This document shows, in pieces, positions 1 to 5,469 of a stretch of DNA of 7,577 nt. The notes below the pieces were generated by a model. That model searched no databases. It worked only from the letters and a program-made list of their open reading frames with translations, and was not told where the DNA came from. The stretch covers positions 1-7,577 of the forward strand of contig CANQZL010000074.1 of the NCBI GenBank assembly GCA_947628325.1, read 5' to 3'. Positions within the stretch are counted from its first letter, which is position 1. Each line of letters begins with the position of its first letter. The stretch is from an uncultured Bacilli bacterium. Its GTDB lineage: Bacteria > Bacillota_I > Bacilli_A > RF39 > UBA660. Made by a program: the position numbers and the translations under genes.

Positions 1-487
1 ACATTCTTTCGCTTACTCTAATAGTTTTAATTCTTTCTAATAATTCATTAAAATATTGTGTGCTAAATTTATTTCCATTTATAAATCTCTCATCATTTAA
101 AGCAAAACCTTTTATCATATATTCTTTTAATATTTTAGTTGCCCATATTCTAAATTCAGTTGCTTTTTTAGAATTAACTCGATAACCAACCGCAATTATA
201 GCATCAAGATTATAAATTTTAACTTCATTTGTTTGTGTTTTTTCTTTAATCGCTCCATGTTGAGTGGTATTTTCCATTTTGGAAACAACCATACTCTCAT
301 TTAATTCTTCCTCATCAAATATATTTCTCAAATGTTTTGAAATTGCCGATACTCCAACATCAAAAACTTTAGCCATTCCTTTTTGCGTAAGCCATAGAGT
401 TTCATCTTTATAAATGGCATCAACAACTATATTACCATCTTTATTTTTATATATGAATAGATTATTTTGTTCTTCTAATTTTTCCAT
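1..487 (-). CDS. RhuM family protein, 3' end beyond window
   Basis: Seen: an open frame from ATG at 487-485 to the left edge, 162 complete codons with no stop, so the C-terminal half is missing (RhuM proteins usually exceed 300 residues). Residues 32-57 (LWLTQKGMAKVFDVG onward, then SKHLRNIF) are the typical N-terminal DNA-binding-like segment. Residues 92-128 carry the family hallmark YNLDAIIAVGYRVNS, then EFRIWATKIL and a Gly-Phe at 127-128. Start choice: AAAGGAGAT at 494-502 lies 7 nt upstream of the ATG. Known: RhuM (named from a Salmonella pathogenicity island) has no settled biochemical role and is often found beside type I restriction-modification or toxin-antitoxin genes. Context: it has its own promoter (564-593) and is separated from the nuclease-like gene by a terminator. 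Family call is confident; function is open. Confidence 0.88.
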   Translation of the reverse strand, partial: MEKLEEQNNLFIYKNKDGNIVVDAIYKDETLWLTQKGMAKVFDVGVSAISKHLRNIFDEEELNESMVVSKMENTTQHGAIKEKTQTNEVKIYNLDAIIAVGYRVNSKKATEFRIWATKILKEYMIKGFALNDERFINGNKFSTQYFNELLERIKTIRVSERM

Positions 488-493
488 TTTCTC

Positions 494-502
494 ATCTCCT
501 TT
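494..502 (-). promoter_or_regulatory. Shine-Dalgarno site of the RhuM gene
   Basis: AAAGGAGAT on the minus strand, 7 nt before the ATG at 487. It is one of the strongest ribosome-binding sites in the window and fixes the start of the partial RhuM gene. Confidence 0.8.
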
Positions 503-563
503 GCATATGTTCTTAAATGTCGTAATCGCCTCTCTATTTACTAACATAATTTATACTAAATTT

Positions 564-593
564 ATTATATTTTTATCACTTTCTTCATTTCAA
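564..593 (-). promoter_or_regulatory. candidate sigma-A promoter for the RhuM gene
   Basis: On the minus strand TTGAAA (588-593) and TATAAT (564-569) are separated by 18 nt, which predicts a leader of about 70 nt before the ATG at 487. The rest of the 488-682 gap is AT-rich. It also holds the upstream gene's terminator and a second possible extended -10 (TGT before TATAAT, near 604) that lacks a clear -35. Chance TATAAT matches are common at this base composition. Confidence 0.45.
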
Positions 594-640
594 ACTAATT
601 ATAACATAATATTATATTATTCTCTATTTTATACTTGCAA

Positions 641-664
641 AGAAAAAACAGGATTTCTCCTGTT
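641..664 (-). terminator. Rho-independent terminator after the PD-(D/E)XK gene
   Basis: On the minus strand AACAGGA, a GAAA tetraloop and TCCTGTT form a perfect 7-bp stem (647-653 with 658-664). A T-rich tract (TTTTTC, then TTT) follows. It starts 18 nt after the TAA at 683-685 and should end the ispG-hpt-rdgB-like-nuclease transcript, isolating it from the RhuM gene. Confidence 0.85.
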
Positions 665-682
665 AATATAAAGCATTATTTA

Positions 683-1909
683 TTATTCATCAAGTAATTT
701 TTTTCTATATTGTATTAAGGAATAATATTCATTTCCACATTTAACATATAAATATTGTTTCGCATTTATTATTCCAAAATCTTTTTGTTCTAGCCTAAGT
801 AAATACTTAACTAATTCAGAAGCATTCTTATAAGTATTTATCCTTTCACCATTAATTTGCAATTCCAACTTTTTAGCATCTAAAGGATAAATTTCATATT
901 TTTTACAATCCTTATATTTTTCAATAGAATCCTCATTTTTTGGTTTGTTTTTATAAGACCCAACAGGAAAAAAATATAATCTATCATCACTATCTAAATG
1001 TAAATCACAGAAATCATAAACATCATTTCCTGTTTTAACACCTAACATAACTAAAACGTCGTTATATTCAATTATGAATTTATTAAGTAGTAAGTAGGAT
1101 TCATCATTTTTATCAATATCTTTATTTTCTATATGGTCAATCAATTCTCGATAATCTGCTTTGATAGATTCTGTACCAATATATTTTTTATTTAGATTTT
1201 TACCTATTTTTTTTAATAGTAATCTTCTATAGTCAAGCAAATTTGTATAAAAATAAGTATTTTCATATTTTTTACTTGATAATGGCTCTATAACATATTC
1301 AAATAATTCATCATAAGTAATTACTATAAATTCATTATTAGGAGCTTTCTTAGGGGTAAATAATGTTAGATAAACATATACGTTTTTTGAGTTGGTTTTC
1401 ATATTGTCGATAATTGAAAAATAGTTATTTGTTTGATTATTACCTTCTTGTGCGTCTATCTTATTTTCGATTATAATTGAAAAACTTTGGGTACTATTAT
1501 CATCAAAAATATATATAAAATCTATTTTTATATCTATAGATTTGTTAGATTTAACTTTATATTCAGTATTTACTTCAATATTATTTAATTTATAATTTTC
1601 AAATAAAATACAAGTTTCTGGTATATATTCATTACTAAAAGCTACAAGAGATTTTTCACTTTTTATTTTTTTATCAGGAAAATTTTTCTCTACTAGTTTT
1701 TTGTCAATTAATTTTATAAATTTTTTTAAAGGAATATCTCCATACCCTCCATTATTATCTGGACTAAATAAAGATGCTAAAAAAGAACTATGTGCAAGTT
1801 CTGCATTACTTTTGGCATATATTTCAAAAGTTGTTGGAAGTAATAATGTATTAATTCTTTCATCATTTATAAAATTATTTAGCAATTCTTTAATTTTATT
1901 TTTATCCAT
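683..1909 (-). CDS. PD-(D/E)XK nuclease superfamily protein (PDDEXK_4-like)
   Basis: Seen: 408 residues with no Trp, no signal peptide and no membrane segment. The N-terminal motif NAELAHSSFLASLFSP (35-50) resembles the conserved 'E-x-x-HS-x-x-L-A-x-L' start of PDDEXK_4 proteins. The likely catalytic core follows: Asp130 in IKIDFIYI, then Glu148-x-Lys150 in IIIENKIDAQE, with Gln159 and Tyr163 in the family's Q-x(3)-Y position, and a beta strand VYVYLTLF (177-184). Residues 240-408 match nothing I recognise. The start has AGGTAGGTG (1916-1924) 6 nt upstream. Known: the E-x-K core is shared by many restriction and repair nucleases, but this subfamily is poorly characterised. Context: it lies 34 nt behind the RdgB-like gene with no convincing promoter or terminator between, so it is probably the last gene of the ispG transcript. 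A defence role is inference. Confidence 0.8.
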   Translation of the reverse strand: MDKNKIKELLNNFINDERINTLLLPTTFEIYAKSNAELAHSSFLASLFSPDNNGGYGDIPLKKFIKLIDKKLVEKNFPDKKIKSEKSLVAFSNEYIPETCILFENYKLNNIEVNTEYKVKSNKSIDIKIDFIYIFDDNSTQSFSIIIENKIDAQEGNNQTNNYFSIIDNMKTNSKNVYVYLTLFTPKKAPNNEFIVITYDELFEYVIEPLSSKKYENTYFYTNLLDYRRLLLKKIGKNLNKKYIGTESIKADYRELIDHIENKDIDKNDESYLLLNKFIIEYNDVLVMLGVKTGNDVYDFCDLHLDSDDRLYFFPVGSYKNKPKNEDSIEKYKDCKKYEIYPLDAKKLELQINGERINTYKNASELVKYLLRLEQKDFGIINAKQYLYVKCGNEYYSLIQYRKKLLDE

Positions 1910-1943
1910 TTATAACACCTACCTATATAATTCCTAGTACAAT

Positions 1944-2552
1944 TTATTTATTATTTATACAATTGGAGATAAACTCAATAACATCATCTTCTGTTTCTTG
2001 AGTTAATACTTTATCTTCTTCTGTCATATCTGTATAATATTTATTTAATTTTTTATCTACAGATATTGAATTTAATGGATAACCAGGATTTATTATATTA
2101 GAAGGTTTATCTACCATATAAAAATTATCTCTATTCCAACTATAAGTGCTTTCTTTACCATTACTTATAACAGCTATTCCATATATCCATTTGCAATTTA
2201 ATTTTCCATTTACCCCATATTTTTTTACAAGTTCAATATAATGTTTAATCATCTCTTCATCAGAAAGTCTTTTACCATTTACTCTTCTTACATACATACC
2301 TGGTTGTTTTTCAGTAGGTACATTTTCTAGATAAAGAGTATCGTCCATAGCAAATACTGGAATATTTACTACTTTTGCATATGCTCTAGCTTTTATTAGA
2401 GCATTTTCAATTGCATTTTGCCCATTTTCTTCAATATCTATTTTAGTATTTATATCTTTAAGTGCTATTACTTTTATTCCTTTATTATATAATCCTTTAG
2501 AAAATCTTTCTATTTTACTTGGATTTCCTGTTGCAAATAAAACTTCTTTCAT
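1944..2552 (-). CDS. RdgB/HAM1-like non-canonical purine NTP pyrophosphatase
   Basis: Family role: hydrolyses ITP, dITP or XTP to the monophosphate plus pyrophosphate, in the cytoplasm. Seen in 202 residues: the N-terminal substrate loop FATGNPSKIERF (6-17, with Thr8, Asn10, Lys13); ENALIKARAYA (49-59); the acidic metal-site pair Asp70-Asp71; QPGMYVRR (83-90); and YYTDMTEED (172-180) in place of the TxAEMT block. The usual GFGYDP is replaced by NPGYPLNSIS (156-164 region) and the usual SHR is absent (VLTQETE there). As I recall it, a Bacillota subfamily shares this 'G-(F/Y)-PL-(D/N)-S-(L/I)-S-V-D' block, so this looks like a subfamily feature, not decay. The start is 4 nt past the hpt stop; the nearest SD (AGGAG) is 16 nt off inside hpt, suggesting translational coupling. 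Exact substrate is uncertain. Confidence 0.82.
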   Translation of the reverse strand: MKEVLFATGNPSKIERFSKGLYNKGIKVIALKDINTKIDIEENGQNAIENALIKARAYAKVVNIPVFAMDDTLYLENVPTEKQPGMYVRRVNGKRLSDEEMIKHYIELVKKYGVNGKLNCKWIYGIAVISNGKESTYSWNRDNFYMVDKPSNIINPGYPLNSISVDKKLNKYYTDMTEEDKVLTQETEDDVIEFISNCINNK

Positions 2553-2556
2553 AGGC

Positions 2557-3066
2557 TTATTCCATTACTCCTATATAAGGTAAGTTACGATAATCTTCAT
2601 TATAATCAAGACCAAAACCAACAATGAACTTGTCTTCTATCGTAAATCCTACATAATCAACATCAACATTTTCTTTCCTTTTTTCTTTCTTATCGACTAG
2701 AGTACATATTTTCAAAGACTTTGGATTCTTTTTTAATAAATAATCCTTTAAATAACTTAGAGTAATTCCTGTATCAATAATATCTTCTACTATTAAGACA
2801 TCTTTTCCAGTTATTGATGAAGTAATATCTTTATTTAGTTTAATTTTACCAGTACTTTTAGTTCCTGAATAACTTGATACTTCTATAAAATCAAGCTTTA
2901 CATTTTCCTTTATTTTCAAAGCTAACTCTACTGTAAAAATAGCTGATCCTTTTAAAACACATATTATATTGATATCTTTTCCTTTATAGTCATTGCTTAT
3001 TTGTATAGCTAGTTCTTCTATTTTCTTTTCTATTTTTTCTTTACTTATATATTCCTTTATCTTCAT
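2557..3066 (-). CDS. hpt: hypoxanthine(-guanine) phosphoribosyltransferase
   Basis: Cytoplasmic purine salvage: joins hypoxanthine or guanine to PRPP, giving IMP or GMP. Seen in 169 residues, slightly short of the usual 175-185: the LKGS loop (38-41); SSYSG (64-68) in the flexible loop; the PRPP-binding signature VLIVEDIIDTG (90-100) with the catalytic acidic pair Glu93-Asp94; LVDKK (123-127), whose Lys contacts the purine; and the C-terminal block FIVGFGLDYNEDYRNLPYIG (147-166). Start: an upstream in-frame ATG at 3099 would add 11 residues (MYNLYRKGSNI), but the SD AGGAAAGGAAG (3074-3084) lies inside that extension, 7 nt before the ATG at 3066, so 3066 is the real start. It follows ispG by 54 nt and is 4 nt from the RdgB-like gene. 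Confidence 0.95.
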   Translation of the reverse strand: MKIKEYISKEKIEKKIEELAIQISNDYKGKDINIICVLKGSAIFTVELALKIKENVKLDFIEVSSYSGTKSTGKIKLNKDITSSITGKDVLIVEDIIDTGITLSYLKDYLLKKNPKSLKICTLVDKKEKRKENVDVDYVGFTIEDKFIVGFGLDYNEDYRNLPYIGVME

Positions 3067-3073
3067 AATATTA

Positions 3074-3084
3074 CTTCCTTTCCT
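3074..3084 (-). promoter_or_regulatory. Shine-Dalgarno site that fixes the hpt start
   Basis: AGGAAAGGAAG on the minus strand, 7 nt from the ATG at 3066. It rules out the longer reading that begins at 3099, because the site would then be inside the coding sequence. Confidence 0.85.
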
Positions 3085-3120
3085 ATAAAGATTATACAAT
3101 ATTATAAATTTGAAAAATAA

Positions 3121-4188
3121 TTATTTTATCATCTCTAAAATTTCATTTTCTAAAACTTCAACAATTTTATCTTGGGGAATTTTTTTGATGATTTTTCCTT
3201 TTTTAAATAATAATCCTTCTTTTATTCCCCCAGCTATTCCAACATCAGCATTACTTGCTTCACCTGGTCCGTTTACTACACATCCCATTACAGCAACTGT
3301 TATATTAGTATTTAAACCTTGTAAAAATTTTTCAATTTCTTTAACTATAGGAATTAAATCTATTTGCGTTCTTCCACAAGTAGGACATGAAACTAGTTTA
3401 GGTATATTATTATATAATCCACAATCTTTTAATATTTCTTTAGCTACCATCACTTCTTTTATAGGATCATCACTTAAAGAGACTCTAATAGTGTCTCCAA
3501 GACCTTTGCTTAGCAATATTCCTAAACCAATACTTGATTTAATAGTACCACTAAATTCAGTTCCTGCTTCTGTAATACCAATATGTAAGGGATAATCAAA
3601 TCTTTTAGAAGCTTCTTCATATGCTTTTATACATAAATCTAAATCAGAAGATTTTAATGATACACATATATCATAAAAGTTTAAATCTTCAAGTATTTTA
3701 ATATGTCTTAGAGCACTTTCCACCATGGCTTGAGCTGTTGGTTTGCCACCATATTTTTTTAATAATTCTTTTTCTAAAGAACCAGCATTAACACCTATTC
3801 TAATTGGAATATTCTTACTTTTACAAGCTTCTACTACTTTTTTAACATTTTCTTTTGAACCAATATTACCTGGATTAATTCTTATTTTATCTACGCCTGA
3901 TTCTATAGCAGCTAAGGCGATTTTATAATCAAAATGAATATCAGCAACAATTGGTATATGTATTTGTTCTTTTATTTTCTTTATAGCATAGGCATCTTCT
4001 ATATCTAGACAAGCTACTCTTATTATTTCACAACCAGCTTTTTCTAATTCTAATATTTGGTTAACTGTTGATGTTACATCTTTTGTCTTCGTATTACACA
4101 TTGATTGAATTACTACTTTGTTTTGTCCTCCAATAGTAATGTTTCCTACTTTTATTTTCCTCGTTTTATTTCTTTTCGTCATCTTCAT
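3121..4188 (-). CDS. ispG: 4-hydroxy-3-methylbut-2-enyl diphosphate synthase
   Basis: Penultimate step of the MEP isoprenoid pathway: reductive ring opening of MEcPP to HMBPP by a [4Fe-4S] enzyme using flavodoxin or ferredoxin; cytoplasmic. Seen in 355 residues, the usual size of the short bacterial form: a TIM-barrel start with VVIQSMCNT (25-33); PIVADIHFDYKIAL (79-92); KIRINPGNIG (101-110); IGVNAGSLE (131-139); and the cluster domain with Cys268 and Cys271 in CPTCGRTQIDL, Cys303 in MGCVVNGPGE and the conserved Glu310. All cluster ligands are present. The start is uncertain by two codons: ATG at 4188 or 4182, both with weak SD sequence (only a GTGG-like stretch). It is the first gene of the ispG-hpt-rdgB-like unit. 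Linkage to hpt differs from the common dxr-rseP-ispG order. Confidence 0.95.
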   Translation of the reverse strand: MKMTKRNKTRKIKVGNITIGGQNKVVIQSMCNTKTKDVTSTVNQILELEKAGCEIIRVACLDIEDAYAIKKIKEQIHIPIVADIHFDYKIALAAIESGVDKIRINPGNIGSKENVKKVVEACKSKNIPIRIGVNAGSLEKELLKKYGGKPTAQAMVESALRHIKILEDLNFYDICVSLKSSDLDLCIKAYEEASKRFDYPLHIGITEAGTEFSGTIKSSIGLGILLSKGLGDTIRVSLSDDPIKEVMVAKEILKDCGLYNNIPKLVSCPTCGRTQIDLIPIVKEIEKFLQGLNTNITVAVMGCVVNGPGEASNADVGIAGGIKEGLLFKKGKIIKKIPQDKIVEVLENEILEMIK

Positions 4189-4213
4189 ACCACATTTCTT
4201 TTTACATAATTAT

Positions 4214-4241
4214 AATATAACAGAAAGGTTTTAAAATACAA
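4214..4241 (-). promoter_or_regulatory. candidate promoter of the ispG operon
   Basis: On the minus strand TTGTAT (4236-4241), 16 nt, then TATATT (4214-4219) preceded by TG one base away (extended -10). A second TATAAT overlaps at 4209-4214. The predicted leader is about 20 nt. It lies directly behind the terminator at 4244-4267. Confidence 0.45.
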
Positions 4242-4243
4242 AT

Positions 4244-4267
4244 AAAAAATAGCTAATAAAGCCATTT
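4244..4267 (-). terminator. Rho-independent terminator of the lepB unit
   Basis: Minus strand AAATGGCT (4260-4267), loop TTATT, AGCTATTT (4247-4254): an 8-bp stem with one G-U pair, followed by TTTAT. It begins 4 nt past the TAG stop at 4272-4274, so it is very close to the gene but well formed. Confidence 0.65.
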
Positions 4268-4271
4268 CTTA

Positions 4272-4778
4272 CTACTTATTTTTAACTTGCCATTTAAAAT
4301 TATTTTCTAATACTTCTTTTTTTACTTTATCCATGTCATAACTAGATACTTCGTCAATAAATTTTATAAATAATTCTAAACTAAATACTTTATATTTTCC
4401 TTCTTTAAAAAATATACGATTTTTTAAATAGTTTGGTATAGTAACATTATATTTTTCCATTAAATATTTATTAGATAAATCATAATCATAGCGAATATCG
4501 GTAGAAAAACTAGTAAAGTATTTATTATAAAAAACAAAATCTGAATATAAATGTAAAAAATAGCCTTTATTAAAATCTGTATCAAGATTTTTAGATTCAA
4601 GAAAAGCTTTTAAATTAGTTGTTCTAGAATATTTACTATAATGAGATATCATTTTATTTGATCCCATTAAATCTGGAACAACAACTCCTTTTAGGAACTC
4701 TTCTTCATTTTTTATTATATTGGGATGTTTTCTTATAAATTCTTTACCAATAGCTAAATGGACAACAAATCCTGCCAT
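4272..4778 (-). CDS. zinc-dependent phospholipase C-like protein, function unknown
   Basis: Seen: 168 residues, no signal peptide and no clear membrane helix. Conserved-looking metal-ligand candidates lie in a spaced pattern: His7 in MAGFVVHLAIG, Gly31 and Pro35-Asp36 in GVVVPDLMG, His46 in ISHYSKY, and His76 and Asp80 in GYFLHLYSD. The order 'H, PD, H, GYxxHLxxD' is what I associate with the zinc-dependent phospholipase C/S1-P1-like fold in short Bacillota proteins often annotated as hypothetical hydrolases. The rest (81-168) is rich in Lys, Tyr and Phe and not recognisable. Its SD (AGGT) overlaps the lepB TAG stop, 7 nt between genes, so it is translated with lepB. Enzymatic activity and substrate are not shown; an HD-type hydrolase is an alternative. 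Confidence 0.6.
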   Translation of the reverse strand: MAGFVVHLAIGKEFIRKHPNIIKNEEEFLKGVVVPDLMGSNKMISHYSKYSRTTNLKAFLESKNLDTDFNKGYFLHLYSDFVFYNKYFTSFSTDIRYDYDLSNKYLMEKYNVTIPNYLKNRIFFKEGKYKVFSLELFIKFIDEVSSYDMDKVKKEVLENNFKWQVKNK

Positions 4779-4784
4779 AAATAC

Positions 4785-5357
4785 CTATTTAGTCTTACCA
4801 AATTCTTTAAATGGAAATAATATGAAGTTAGTTGTACCTTTAATTTGTTCTTCTTTAAAAGCACCAAACTTTCTACTATCTAAAGAATCTTCTCGATTAT
4901 CTCCCATTACAAAGTATTCATCATCAGCAAGTTTAACTACATCAAAATCACTAGTTATACCATCACTATATTCTTCGTCTTGTCGACGACCATTTACATA
5001 AACTATGCCTTCTTCACAAGATATTGTTTCGCCTGGCATAGCAATAACTCTTTTAATAATATCTTCTGAACCGGTATCAACTACAACAATATCATATCTA
5101 TCTATTTTACCTAGTTTATTTAAAATCATTATTTCTCCACCATTTAAAGTTGGTTTCATACTAGGACCATTTACCATAATAGGCGTTACTACATAGGATC
5201 TTATTAAAACTACTACTATTAAAATAATAACATATGGTAATAGTTCTTTTAAAAAACTTAAAAATTTACTTATTTCTTCTTTATTATTTTTCTTATTTAA
5301 TTCTTTAGTTATTTCTTCTTCACTTTCATTTTTCAAATTTTTTTTGTCTTTGGTCAT
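4785..5357 (-). CDS. lepB: type I signal peptidase
   Basis: Removes signal peptides from exported proteins on the outer face of the membrane. Seen in 190 residues: a charged Lys/Glu-rich cytoplasmic start (1-30), one membrane segment at about 39-55, then the catalytic domain with Ser66 in NGPSMKPTL, the general base Lys102 in IIKRVIAMPGE and the box E sequence GDNREDSLDSR (152-162). The Ser-Lys dyad is intact. Length and single helix fit Gram-positive Sip/LepB enzymes. Start: the longest frame would begin at a GTG (5366), but that GTG is part of the SD AAAGGTGAT (5362-5370), so the ATG at 5357 is chosen. It is the first gene of a two-gene unit; rplS lies nearby, a neighbourhood common in Bacillota, here interrupted by one unrelated gene. 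Confidence 0.94.
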   Translation of the reverse strand: MTKDKKNLKNESEEEITKELNKKNNKEEISKFLSFLKELLPYVIILIVVVLIRSYVVTPIMVNGPSMKPTLNGGEIMILNKLGKIDRYDIVVVDTGSEDIIKRVIAMPGETISCEEGIVYVNGRRQDEEYSDGITSDFDVVKLADDEYFVMGDNREDSLDSRKFGAFKEEQIKGTTNFILFPFKEFGKTK

Positions 5358-5361
5358 TTTT

Positions 5362-5370
5362 ATCACCTTT
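5362..5370 (-). promoter_or_regulatory. Shine-Dalgarno site that fixes the lepB start
   Basis: AAAGGTGAT on the minus strand, with AGGTG 6 nt from the ATG at 5357. The GTG within it could be mistaken for a start codon in the same frame. Confidence 0.8.
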
Positions 5371-5378
5371 TACATTGT

Positions 5379-5398
5379 ATCATTTTTATTTAAATGAT
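5379..5398. repeat. 7-bp inverted repeat upstream of lepB
   Basis: ATCATTT and AAATGAT, perfect arms at 5379-5385 and 5392-5398 with a 6-nt spacer, centred 31 nt before the lepB ATG. It sits where the spacer of a possible lepB promoter would be (TTTAAT 5397-5402, TACAAT 5374-5379), so it could be an operator. In such AT-rich DNA chance is a real alternative. Confidence 0.35.
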
Positions 5399-5430
5399 TA
5401 AAGATATTTTAACTAATAAATTTATTCATA

Positions 5431-5466
5431 AAAAATACTAAATTAATAAATTAATCTAGTATTTTT
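5431..5466 (-). terminator. long AT-rich terminator hairpin after the 8-Cys protein gene
   Basis: Minus strand 5' arm AAAAATACTAGATTAAT and 3' arm ATTAATTTAGTATTTTT pair over about 16 bp with one G-U, and a short loop. The 3' arm ends in a T run (TTTTTT at 5430-5435). It starts 3 nt beyond the TAA at 5470-5472. The A-run on the other side means it could act in both directions. Confidence 0.65.
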
Positions 5467-5469
5467 ATA

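Noticed and set aside
414..671. 85-codon plus-strand open frame
   Set aside because: Overlaps the RhuM start, its promoter and a terminator; the Phe/Leu/Ser/Ile-rich translation is what reverse-strand AT-rich DNA yields.
1701..1937. 78-codon plus-strand open frame
   Set aside because: Antisense to the start of the PD-(D/E)XK gene; an AT-rich shadow frame with no SD.
1915..1950. AATTGTA direct repeat, 20 bp apart, before the nuclease gene
   Set aside because: Only 7 bp and AT-rich; expected by chance and not placed as a promoter or insertion duplication.
3067..3120. AAAATAATTATTTT palindrome and a TATAAT between ispG and hpt as terminator plus promoter
   Set aside because: The palindrome has no G-C pair and no room for a loop; the TATAAT (3091-3096) lacks a -35 at proper distance. 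Co-transcription is simpler.
3110..3595. 161-codon plus-strand open frame
   Set aside because: It lies wholly antisense to ispG, whose cluster motifs are unmistakable, and its translation has no recognisable family and no convincing SD.
4720..5196. two plus-strand frames opposite lepB
   Set aside because: Shadows of the lepB coding sequence, which has a complete Ser-Lys dyad and box E.
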